This document shows positions 24,356 through 31,894 of a stretch of 35,343 bases of DNA, in pieces. The notes under the pieces are model-generated. The model worked only from the letters and a program-made list of their open reading frames with translations, had not been told where the DNA came from and searched no databases. Position 1 is the first letter of the stretch. The number at the start of each line of letters is the position of its first letter. The position numbers and the translations under genes are program-made. The DNA comes from Streptomyces sp. NRRL B-24085 (GTDB taxonomy: Bacteria > Actinomycetota > Actinomycetes > Streptomycetales > Streptomycetaceae): positions 1-35,343 of the forward strand of contig NZ_LJBR01000026.1 in the NCBI RefSeq assembly GCF_001282115.1, written 5' to 3'.

Positions 24356-25492
24356 ATGACGACCACTCTCGAAACCCCTCCGGTCCAGCAGCAGTCCCCG
24401 GTCCGCGCCGTCACCGGCGTCCTCGACATCGACTCCGGCGGGAAGGGCCACCTGCGCGCCGCGAACCTGCTGCCCTCGCCCTCCGACCTCCAGGTCTCCC
24501 CCGCCCTGATCCGCAGGTACGGCCTGCGCAAGGGGGACGTCATCGACGGGGTGCGCGGCACCCAGCGCGCCCTCACCGAGGTCGCCCGTGTCAACGGCCA
24601 CGGCCCCGGCCGGGGCCGTCGCGCCTTCCACGACCTCACGCCGCTGCACCCGCGCGAGCGGATCCGGCTGGAACACCCGGCGTCCGGCCTGACCGGGCGG
24701 GTCGCCGATCTGATCGCGCCCGTCGGCAAGGGCCAGCGCGGGCTGATCGTGGCCCCTCCCAAGACCGGCAAGACGGTCCTGCTCCAGCAGATCGCGGCCG
24801 CCGTCGCCGGCAACCACCCCGAGTGCCGGCTGATGGTGGTACTGCTCGACGAACGCCCCGAGGAGGTCACCGACATGCGGCGCTCCGTGCGGGGCGACGT
24901 GTACGCCTCGACGTTCGACCGCACCCCCAGGCAGCACATCGCGCTCGCCGAGCTGGTGATCGAGCGGGCCAAGCGGCTCGTCGAGGCCGGCGAGGACGTC
25001 GTGATCCTGCTCGACTCCCTGACCCGGCTGTGCCGGGCCCACAACAACGCGGCCTCCGGCAACGGCCGCACGCTGAGCGGCGGCGTCGACGCGACCGCGC
25101 TGATCGGACCGAAGAAGTTCTTCGGCGCCGCCCGGCTCGCCGAGGAGGGCGGCTCGCTCACCGTCCTCGCCACCGCCCTGGTGGAGACCGGTTCACGCGC
25201 CGACGACTTCTTCTTCGAGGAGCTGAAGAGCACCGGCAACATGGAGCTGCGCCTGGACCGCGAACTCGCCTCCCGCCGCGTCTTCCCGGCCGTGGCCGTC
25301 CACCCCTCCGGCACCCGCCGCGAGGAACTCCTGCTGACCCCGGCGGAGTTGACCGCCGTACGCGGACTGCGGCGGGCGCTGCAGAACGGCGACGGCCAGG
25401 GCAACCTGGAGACTCTCCTGCAGCGGATGCGCGAGACGCCGGACAACGCGACGTTCCTGCGCCGGATCCAGCCGACCCTGCCCGCCGGCTGA
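24356..25492 (+). CDS. Short transcription termination factor Rho paralogue
   Basis: A 378-aa Rho-family RNA helicase, much shorter than the principal streptomycete Rho with its long N-terminal insertion. The motor is intact: Walker A APPKTGKT (133-140), DERPEEVTDM with the catalytic Glu, Walker B VVILLDS, Q-loop GGVDATALIGPKKFFGAAR, R-loop TGNMELRLDREL, and the arginine finger in HPSGTRREELL. The N-terminal OB fold (about 20-85) is changed. Where E. coli Rho has DGFGFLR, this protein has GGKGHLR, so both Phe (62 and 64) become Lys30 and His32. Tyr80 is replaced by Gln46 (DLQVSP for DIYVSP), and the Tyr110 region reads TQRALTEV. No usual neighbours of primary rho (prfA, thrB) are present. It is a second Rho, perhaps with altered RNA choice. 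Confidence 0.92.
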   Translation: MTTTLETPPVQQQSPVRAVTGVLDIDSGGKGHLRAANLLPSPSDLQVSPALIRRYGLRKGDVIDGVRGTQRALTEVARVNGHGPGRGRRAFHDLTPLHPRERIRLEHPASGLTGRVADLIAPVGKGQRGLIVAPPKTGKTVLLQQIAAAVAGNHPECRLMVVLLDERPEEVTDMRRSVRGDVYASTFDRTPRQHIALAELVIERAKRLVEAGEDVVILLDSLTRLCRAHNNAASGNGRTLSGGVDATALIGPKKFFGAARLAEEGGSLTVLATALVETGSRADDFFFEELKSTGNMELRLDRELASRRVFPAVAVHPSGTRREELLLTPAELTAVRGLRRALQNGDGQGNLETLLQRMRETPDNATFLRRIQPTLPAG

Positions 25493-25587
25493 CGTACCGT
25501 CGCCCGCCTGCTGACGGACCATCGCCCGTTTGGGTGCTCACGCGCCCCGCACGGCCCGGGCAGCGCGTTCCACGGCCGGTCCGTTCC

Positions 25588-25593
25588 TAGCTT
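25588..25593 (+). promoter_or_regulatory. -10 box of a leaderless promoter before the carboxypeptidase gene
   Basis: TAGCTT is separated by 6 nt from the ATG at 25600, and no Shine-Dalgarno is present. Transcription would begin at or next to the start codon. No good -35 is seen. Confidence 0.45.
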
Positions 25594-25599
25594 TGCGGT

Positions 25600-26772
25600 A
25601 TGACTATCGGATTTCCCTCCCGGGTTGCCGTCTCGGTCTGCGCCCTGTGCATGACGGGACTGCTGGTGTCCGCCCCCGCGACGGCGGCCGCGCACACGGG
25701 CTCCGACCCCGGCGCGCCACCGGCCGCCGCCGCGTCGCCCGCCCTGCTGTACCGCTCCGGCGTCCAGGTCCGGCCGCACCGGGGCGCGCCCCGGGTCCCG
25801 GACGTGTCCGCCCTGTCGTGGGTGGTGGCCGACGCCGACAGCGGGGAGGTCCTCGCCGCGCACGACGCCCACCGCCGGCTGCCGCCCGCCAGCACGCTCA
25901 AGACCCTGTTCGCCCTGACCGTGCTGCCGGTGCTGCCCGGTGGGCTCCGGCACACGGTCGCCGAGAGCGAACTCGCGGACATCGGTCCCGGCAGCAGTCT
26001 CGTCGGCGTCGCCGAGGGGCGGACCTACCGGGTGGCCGACCTGTGGCGCGGGGTCTTCCTCAACTCCGGCAACGACGCCGTGCACGTCCTGGCCGGGCTC
26101 AGCGGCGGCTGGACCACGACGGCCGCGCGGATGCAGGCCAAGGCGCGCGCCCTGGGCGCTCTGGACACCCATGTGCGCTCCCCCGACGGCTACGACACCC
26201 CGGGCCAGGTCTCCTCGGCGTACGACCTCGCGGTCTTCGGCCGGGCGGGGCTGCGCAACGCGGACTTCGCGCGGTACTGCGGCACGGCCGAGGCGACCTT
26301 CCCCGGCCGGGGCGGATGGCGGTACGGGATCCGCAACACCAACCGGCTGCTGACCGGCGCCGACGGGGTGGAGCCCTACTACGGGCTGATCGGGATCAAG
26401 AACGGCTACACGAGCCACGCGGGCAACACGCTCGTGGCCGCCGCCCGCCGGGGCGACCGGACACTCGTCGTGACGGTGATGAACCCCCAGTCGGGCGGCG
26501 GCTTCGCGGTCTACGAGGAGGCGCGCGCACTGCTGGACTGGGGGTTCGGCGCGACCGGGCGGGTGGAGCCGGTGGGCTCGCTGGACGCGCTCCGGGCGAA
26601 GCCGCAGCCGGGGCCCGAGGCGGCGCCGGTCGCGGCAGCGGCGACGGTGCCACCTGAGCACAAGGGGCCCGGCTGGCTGGAGACCTGGGCCGTCCTGGGC
26701 GCCGCCGGGCTCGGTGCGGGCTCGATGGCGTTGGCGCTGCGGGCCCGGTTCGGGCGGTCGGCGCGCGGCTGA
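25600..26772 (+). CDS. D-alanyl-D-alanine carboxypeptidase, PBP5/peptidase S11 family
   Basis: A 390-aa extracytoplasmic penicillin-binding protein that trims pentapeptides of peptidoglycan. A signal peptide spans residues 1-30 (VAVSVCALCMTGLLVSAPATAAA). The S11 domain carries SxxK at Ser98-Lys101 (PPASTLKTLF), SxN at Ser156-Asn158 (LNSGNDAV), and the third motif as Lys267-Asn-Gly (IGIKNGYTS) where KTG is usual. After a Pro/Ala linker, a C-terminal hydrophobic helix (about 360-380, WAVLGAAGLGAGSMALAL) with a basic end (RARFGRSARG) anchors it in the membrane. The ATG at 25600 appears leaderless. The 3' end overlaps the convergent glycosyltransferase frame by 262 bp. Confidence 0.93.
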   Translation: MTIGFPSRVAVSVCALCMTGLLVSAPATAAAHTGSDPGAPPAAAASPALLYRSGVQVRPHRGAPRVPDVSALSWVVADADSGEVLAAHDAHRRLPPASTLKTLFALTVLPVLPGGLRHTVAESELADIGPGSSLVGVAEGRTYRVADLWRGVFLNSGNDAVHVLAGLSGGWTTTAARMQAKARALGALDTHVRSPDGYDTPGQVSSAYDLAVFGRAGLRNADFARYCGTAEATFPGRGGWRYGIRNTNRLLTGADGVEPYYGLIGIKNGYTSHAGNTLVAAARRGDRTLVVTVMNPQSGGGFAVYEEARALLDWGFGATGRVEPVGSLDALRAKPQPGPEAAPVAAAATVPPEHKGPGWLETWAVLGAAGLGAGSMALALRARFGRSARG

Positions 26773-27872
26773 CCGGCCGGCAGCCGCAGGAGCAGCCCGA
26801 GCGTGATCCACGTGTACGTGTTGGCGCCGAGGAAGCCGTCGACGCCGGACGCGTCGTCGAACCACAGCCAGACCACGCTGGTGCACAGCACGGCGTACAG
26901 GGCGCCCGCGGTCCGCGGGTGCCCTGCGCGCACGAGGACGGCGAAGGACGGCAGCAGCCACACCAGGTGGTGCACCCAGGTGACCGGGCTGACCAGGCAG
27001 GCGGTCAGCCCGGTCAGCGCGAACGCGGCCGCCCAGTCGCCGGCCCCCACGGCCCGCCGGGCCCGTACGGCCCACACGCCCAGGGTCAGCAGCACGGCCG
27101 CCGCCCACACCGCGCGGTCCGTCTCCCCCAGCCGGGCCAGGACGCCCTGCAAGGACTGGTTCGAGACATAGTCCAGGCGGCCCACTCTGGACGTGTCCCA
27201 CATCGCGTCGGTCCAGTAGAAGCGCGAGGCGTCCGGCGCCACGACGGCCGCGAACCCCGTCGCCGCCAGTGCCACCACCGTGGCGACCGCCGCCGCCCGC
27301 CATCGCCGGGCGGCAAGGAGCAGCCCGATGAAGAGGGCCGGCGTGAGCTTCACCGCGGCGGCCAGCCCGATCCCGGCACCGGCCCACCGCTCCCGGCCCG
27401 TGGCCAGCAGCCACGCGTCGACCAGGACGAGGGCCAGCAGCAGGAGGTTGACCTGGCCGAAGCTGAAGGTGTCGCGCAGCGGCTCGAACAGCGCGAGCGC
27501 GCAGGCGCCCAGGACGCAGCCGTACCAGCCGTGGCGCCGCCAGGCCCGGCCGGTGAGCAGGCGCACGACCACGGCCAGCGCCCCCAGGTTCAGCAGCAGG
27601 CCCACCGCGATCGCGGCGCGCAGGCCCAGCAGGGCCATCGGCACCATGGCGACGGCCGCGAACGGCGGGTAGGTGAAGCCGTACGGCGTCCCCGGCACCC
27701 GGTAGTCGTAGAGCCGGCCGCCGTGACGGACCCAGGAGTCGACGGCTCCGTGGTAGACGCGCAGGTCGAACCAGTCGCGCAGGAGCGGCACGGTCGCCGT
27801 GAAGACGGTGACGGCGGTGACGGCGGCGAAGGCCGTCAGCAGTCGGCCGCGGTCCGTGCCCGGCGCCCTCAT
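26511..27872 (-). CDS. GT87-family polyprenol-phosphate-mannose-type glycosyltransferase
   Basis: A 453-aa multi-spanning membrane glycosyltransferase of the GT-C fold, DUF2029/GT87, which transfers mannose from polyprenyl-phosphate-mannose to lipoglycans on the outer membrane face. The first external loop holds the acidic site DLRVYHGAVDSW, followed by YDYRVPGTPYGFTYPP, both family hallmarks. FSFGQVNLLLLALVLVDAWL is the conserved GQ(V/I)N motif. About 10-11 membrane helices end near residue 375 (WITLGLLLRLPAG). The remaining ~80 residues are Pro/Ser/Ala-rich and antisense to the carboxypeptidase gene, so that part is probably not a true domain. The ATG overlaps the MptB-like stop (ATGA at 27869-27872). 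Confidence 0.86.
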   Translation of the reverse strand: MRAPGTDRGRLLTAFAAVTAVTVFTATVPLLRDWFDLRVYHGAVDSWVRHGGRLYDYRVPGTPYGFTYPPFAAVAMVPMALLGLRAAIAVGLLLNLGALAVVVRLLTGRAWRRHGWYGCVLGACALALFEPLRDTFSFGQVNLLLLALVLVDAWLLATGRERWAGAGIGLAAAVKLTPALFIGLLLAARRWRAAAVATVVALAATGFAAVVAPDASRFYWTDAMWDTSRVGRLDYVSNQSLQGVLARLGETDRAVWAAAVLLTLGVWAVRARRAVGAGDWAAAFALTGLTACLVSPVTWVHHLVWLLPSFAVLVRAGHPRTAGALYAVLCTSVVWLWFDDASGVDGFLGANTYTWITLGLLLRLPAGQPRADRPNRARSANAIEPAPSPAAPRTAQVSSQPGPLCSGGTVAAAATGAASGPGCGFARSASSEPTGSTRPVAPNPQSSSARASS

Positions 27873-29272
27873 GCCGTGCGTCCCGTCGCGGGGGCCCGGA
27901 CCGTCTGGTGCGCCTGGACGAGCACCACCAGGGCGAGTACGCCCCCGGAGACGGCGAGGACGAGTTGCCCGGCGTCGGCCGGGCCGCCGCTCGGGAGGGT
28001 GGCGAGCGCGAGCACACCCGTCACGGCGGCCACCCGGTGCCGTACCGAGGCGCTGGGAGCGGCGGCCGCTATGAGGAACAGTCCCCACAGGGCGTACCAG
28101 GGCCGGATCGCCGGGCCGAGGGCGGCGACGACGGCCAGGCTCAGGCCGAGGGCGTAGACGGGGCGCGGGCGCAGGCGGAGCCATATGTGGCCGATGAGGG
28201 CCAGGGCGGCCGTCACGCCGAGCGCGTGCCAGGCCGGGACGGCGAGCGGTGCCAGGTCGCTGCCGAGGCGCTCCAGCAGGGTCTCGGTGGCGCTGCCGAG
28301 GACGCTGGTGAGGGCCCAGTTCCCGGACGACACAGGGGTGTTGAGGGCGCCGATCCAGCCGTAGCTGGTGCCCGTGACGGCTGTCGCGGCGACAGTGGTC
28401 GCGGCGGCCGAGACGAGGGCCGTGAGGACGGCTCTCGCCGGTCGGTCGCCGGACCGGACGCGGAGCACGACGATCGCGGCGAGTCCCAGGGCGGCGGGCA
28501 CCTTGACGAGGGCGGCGAGCATCACGAGCACGGCGCCCAGGACCGGCCGACGGCCGAGGGCGGCGGCCAGGCCGAGACCGAGCAGACCGAGCATGACCGC
28601 GTCGTTGTGGGCGCCCGCGACCAGGTGGAGCAGTACGAGCGGGTTGAGGGCTCCGAGCCAGAGCGCCGCGACCGGGTCGGCGCCGCTGTGGCGGGCCAGC
28701 CGGGGCAGGACGGCCGCCATCAGGGCCACGCCGAGCAGGGCGACGAGCCGCATCCCGAGCAGTCCGGCGGGGAGTTCACCGCGGGACGCCTTGGCCAGCG
28801 CGGAGGCCACACCCACGAACACCGGACCGTACGGAGCCGCCGTGTCGCGCCACATGGGGGCGACCTCGGCGGCGAGGGGACCGCCGAGCAGGGCGGGTCC
28901 GTGGGCGTAGACGTCCATGTGGGCGTCGGCCATGGCGCCTTGGGCGAGGTAGCTGTAGACGTCCCGGCTGAACAGCGGCGGGGCGAGCAGCAGCGGGAGC
29001 GACCAGACGACGAGGACGGCCATGAGCTCGCGCGGGCCGGGCCGCTGGTCCGGGGCGCGCACCAGGCGGCCGAGGAGGAGCCAGGCCGCGATCAGCAGGA
29101 CGACGCCGAAGTAGGCGCCGACCAGGCCGAGGGCCGCCTGGGGCGAGGCGGGGGTGAGGAGTTCGCGGACGGGGAGGGCGCCCGCTGTCTCACCACCGGC
29201 GGCGAGGAAGGCGGTGCCGACCAGACCGAGGACCTGGCAGCGGCGGAGATCGACGGGGACGTTGACCGGCAC
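27869..29272 (-). CDS. mptB: MptB-like alpha-1,6-mannosyltransferase
   Basis: A 467-aa GT-C membrane glycosyltransferase. In mycobacteria and corynebacteria MptB uses polyprenol-phosphate-mannose to build the alpha-1,6 mannan core of lipomannan. The characteristic start after the first helix is present: RRCQVLGLVGTAFLAAGGET, GALPVREL. The external-loop acidic motif is SRDVYSYLAQGAMADAHMDV, followed by WRDTAAPYGPVFV and LHLVAGAHNDAVMLGLLGLG. About 12-13 helices are seen. The start is uncertain. I chose GTG 29272 just before the conserved start; no Shine-Dalgarno is evident and the frame stays open upstream to 29722. It is coupled to the GT87 gene by an ATGA overlap. The presence of this pair implies a mannosylated membrane glycolipid. 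Confidence 0.85.
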   Translation of the reverse strand: MPVNVPVDLRRCQVLGLVGTAFLAAGGETAGALPVRELLTPASPQAALGLVGAYFGVVLLIAAWLLLGRLVRAPDQRPGPRELMAVLVVWSLPLLLAPPLFSRDVYSYLAQGAMADAHMDVYAHGPALLGGPLAAEVAPMWRDTAAPYGPVFVGVASALAKASRGELPAGLLGMRLVALLGVALMAAVLPRLARHSGADPVAALWLGALNPLVLLHLVAGAHNDAVMLGLLGLGLAAALGRRPVLGAVLVMLAALVKVPAALGLAAIVVLRVRSGDRPARAVLTALVSAAATTVAATAVTGTSYGWIGALNTPVSSGNWALTSVLGSATETLLERLGSDLAPLAVPAWHALGVTAALALIGHIWLRLRPRPVYALGLSLAVVAALGPAIRPWYALWGLFLIAAAAPSASVRHRVAAVTGVLALATLPSGGPADAGQLVLAVSGGVLALVVLVQAHQTVRAPATGRTA

Positions 29273-29382
29273 GTCGGCAGCGTGGCAGTCGTGGGTGGCC
29301 GGAAGGCGACGCGATGGCGACCCGTTCGTGACCGGTGCATGGTCGGTCGCGCACCCGTCGCAAACCGGTCGCGCGCCGCGTC

Positions 29383-30321
29383 TCAGAACACGGAGAGGCC
29401 CGTCAGCGTCGTGAACCTGTCCAGCGCCGCCACCCCCGCCACCGAGTTGCCGCGCTCGTCCAGGCCCGGGCTCCACACGCAGAGCGTGCAGCGGCCCGGG
29501 ACGACCGCGATGATCCCGCCGCCCACACCGCTCTTGCCGGGCAGCCCCACCCGGTAGGCGAAGTCGCCGGCCGCGTCGTACGTGCCGCAGGTGAGCATGA
29601 TCGCGTTGACCTGCTTGGCCTGGCTGCGGGTGAGCAGGCGGGTGTCGTCGGCGCGGATGCCGTGCCGGGCCAGGAAGCCGGTGGCGAGAGCCAGGTCGGC
29701 GCAGGACGCCCGGACCGAGCACTGGCGGAAGTACTGGTCGAGCAGGACCGGGATGTCGTTGTCGATGTTGCCGTAGGCCGCCATGAAGTGGGCCAGGGCG
29801 GCGTTGCGGTGGCCGTGGGCGGCCTCGGAGGCGGCCACCTCCTCGTCGAAGTCCAGGCCCGGGTTGCCGCTCTCCGCGCGCAGGAACGACAAGAGCTCGC
29901 CCGCCGCGTCCCCGGTACGGGTCTGGAGGCGGTCGGTGACGACGAGGGCGCCCGCGTTGATGAACGGGTTGCGCGGGATGCCGTTCTCGTACTCGAGCTG
30001 CACCAGCGAGTTGAAGGGGTTGCCGGAGGGTTCGCGGCCCACGTGCTCCCAGAGTTCGTCGCCCTCGCGGGCCAGGTCGAGGGCGAGGGTGAAGACCTTG
30101 GTGATGGACTGGGTGGAGAAGGGCTCGCGCCAGTCCCCGACGCCGTACACCGTGCCGTCCAGCTCCGCGACGGCCATGCCGAAGCTGCGCGGGTCGCAGG
30201 CGGCGAGCGCCGGGATGTAGTCGGCGGCGCGGCCGCGGCCCGGAGTGCGGCCGATCTCCTCGGCGATGCGCTCCAGGACCGGCTGGAAGGTGAGCGACGA
30301 CGTCGTTGCCATGATCACCAT
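29383..30321 (-). CDS. glsA: Glutaminase A
   Basis: A 312-aa serine-dependent glutaminase that hydrolyses glutamine to glutamate and ammonia in the cytosol. The active-site motif SxxK is in FSTQSITKVFTLAL. Other family runs are GREPSGNPFNS, GIPRNPFINAGAL, and near the end GLPGKSGVGGGIIAVVPG. Length fits the family (about 310). Several starts are possible: ATG 30321 (GGAGG 4 nt upstream), GTG 30318 (spacing 7) and ATG 30312 (spacing 13); I list the longest. It lies 45 bp downstream of aspA on the same strand, closing the amide-catabolic gene set. Confidence 0.95.
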   Translation of the reverse strand: MVIMATTSSLTFQPVLERIAEEIGRTPGRGRAADYIPALAACDPRSFGMAVAELDGTVYGVGDWREPFSTQSITKVFTLALDLAREGDELWEHVGREPSGNPFNSLVQLEYENGIPRNPFINAGALVVTDRLQTRTGDAAGELLSFLRAESGNPGLDFDEEVAASEAAHGHRNAALAHFMAAYGNIDNDIPVLLDQYFRQCSVRASCADLALATGFLARHGIRADDTRLLTRSQAKQVNAIMLTCGTYDAAGDFAYRVGLPGKSGVGGGIIAVVPGRCTLCVWSPGLDERGNSVAGVAALDRFTTLTGLSVF

Positions 30322-30366
30322 TGTGCCTCCGGGCCGGTCCTGGCGCGTGTCCTCGCAGGCGGGCCG

Positions 30367-31779
30367 TCAGGCCAGGGGGGAGCCGCTGCCCGCGAGGATC
30401 TCCGGGCGCAGGAGTTCGGTGAGGGTCTCGGCGGGCAACAGGCCCTTCTCCAGGACGAGTTCGGCCACCCCGCGGCCGGTGGCGAGGGCTTCCTTGGCGA
30501 TGTCGGTGGCGGCCGTGTACCCGATGTGCGGGTTGAGGGCGGTGACCAGGCCGATGGAGTTCTCCACCGTCCGGCGCAGTGCCTCGGTGTTGGCGGTGAT
30601 GCCCTCCACGCAGCGCTCGGCCAGCGTCAGACAGGCAGCCCGCAGGTGGGTGATCGACTCCGACAGGGAGTGCAGGATGACCGGCTCGAAGGCGTTGAGC
30701 TGGAGCTGTCCGGCCTCGGCGGCCATGGTGATGGTGACGTCGTTGCCGATCACCTCGAAGGCGACCTGGTTGACGACCTCGGGGATCACCGGATTGACCT
30801 TGCCGGGCATGATCGACGAACCCGCCTGCACGGGCGGCAGGTTGATCTCCCCCAGCCCCGCCCGCGGCCCCGACGACAGCAGCCGCAGGTCGTTGCAGGT
30901 CTTGCTCAGCTTGACCGCGATCCGCTTCAGCACGCCGGACATCTGGACGAACGCGCCGCAGTCCTGGGTGGCCTCGACCAGGTTGGCGGCGGTGACCAGC
31001 GGCAGCCCGGTGATTGCGGCGAGGTGGCGGCGGGCCGACTCGGCGTAGCCGGCAGGAGCGTTGAGTCCGGTCCCGATGGCCGTGGCTCCGAGGTTGATCT
31101 CATGGATCAACTCGACGGCCTCGTCAAGACGGGACCGGTCCTCGCCCATCATGACCGCGTACGCGGAGAACTCCTGACCCAGCGTCATGGGCACCGCGTC
31201 CTGCAACTGTGTACGGCCCATCTTGAGCACATCGCGGAACTCGACGGCCTTGCGGGCGAAGGAGTCCTGAAGTACAGCCATCGCCTTGAGCAGTCCACGC
31301 ACCGCGAAGACCGTCGCGATCTTGACGGCGGTCGGGTAGACGTCATTGGTGGACTGCCCCAGGTTGACGTCCTCGTTGGGGTGCAGGAACGCGTACTGCC
31401 CCTTGCGGTGCCCCAGCAGCTCCAACGCCCGGTTGGCGATCACCTCGTTGGCGTTCATGTTCGTGGAGGTGCCGGCCCCGCCCTGGATCACGTCGACCAC
31501 GAACTGGTCGTGCAGCTTCCCGTCCCGGATCTCACGGCAGGCCTCGACGATCGCGGCGGCCTTCCCCGCCTCCAGCAGCCCGAGCTCCTCGTTGGCCAGC
31601 GCGGCGGCCTCCTTGACCGCGGCCAGCGCCTCGATCAGGTGGGGGTAGGCGGAGATCGGGGTGCCGGTGATGGGGAAGTTCTCGGTGGCCCGCAGGGTGT
31701 GCACACCCCAGTAGGCGTCCGCGGGAACATCCCGGTCACCCAGCAGATCGTGCTCACGGCGACTGACGGCGGCGGTCAT
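30367..31779 (-). CDS. aspA: Aspartate ammonia-lyase (aspartase)
   Basis: A 470-aa fumarase/aspartase-superfamily enzyme, converting aspartate to fumarate and ammonia; active as a homotetramer in the cytosol. The superfamily signature GSSIMPGKVNPVIPE, with the catalytic Ser loop, is intact. NLGQSTNDVYPTAVKI and GAGTSTNMNANEVIANRA are the other substrate-binding blocks, and the opening REHDLLGDRDVPADAYWGVH is typical of AspA. The ATG at 31779 has GAAGAAGGA about 8 nt upstream. It lies downstream of asparaginase and upstream of glutaminase, all on the minus strand, so the Asp made from Asn can enter the TCA cycle. FumC is excluded by the REHDLLGD start and by context. Confidence 0.95.
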   Translation of the reverse strand: MTAAVSRREHDLLGDRDVPADAYWGVHTLRATENFPITGTPISAYPHLIEALAAVKEAAALANEELGLLEAGKAAAIVEACREIRDGKLHDQFVVDVIQGGAGTSTNMNANEVIANRALELLGHRKGQYAFLHPNEDVNLGQSTNDVYPTAVKIATVFAVRGLLKAMAVLQDSFARKAVEFRDVLKMGRTQLQDAVPMTLGQEFSAYAVMMGEDRSRLDEAVELIHEINLGATAIGTGLNAPAGYAESARRHLAAITGLPLVTAANLVEATQDCGAFVQMSGVLKRIAVKLSKTCNDLRLLSSGPRAGLGEINLPPVQAGSSIMPGKVNPVIPEVVNQVAFEVIGNDVTITMAAEAGQLQLNAFEPVILHSLSESITHLRAACLTLAERCVEGITANTEALRRTVENSIGLVTALNPHIGYTAATDIAKEALATGRGVAELVLEKGLLPAETLTELLRPEILAGSGSPLA

Positions 31780-31815
31780 GAGGGTGTCCTTCTTCCGAGG
31801 AGGGGTCGGGTGAGA

Positions 31816-31851
31816 TTTTTTTCAGGGGCGCGGGGAACTGCGCGACCAGCC
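31816..31851. repeat. Streptomycete intergenic repeat element (GGGGCGCGGGGAACTGCGCGA type)
   Basis: TTTTTTT followed by CAGGGGCGCGGGGAACTGCGCGACCAGCC, written here as its two halves, matches a short element I recognise as dispersed in intergenic DNA of many Streptomyces genomes. It contains a small inverted repeat (GCGC...GCGC). It lies between asparaginase and aspA and may act as a processing or partial termination signal between the two. Confidence 0.65.
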
Positions 31852-31894
31852 ACTTACGGACCGCGGCCGCCGGACGAGAGGCAGGGGCAGCCTC

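Noticed and set aside
23005..28017. 1670-codon open frame on the minus strand
   Set aside because: Composition artefact: it runs antisense through the methyltransferase, rho and carboxypeptidase genes and is Arg/Gly/Ser-rich with no domain.
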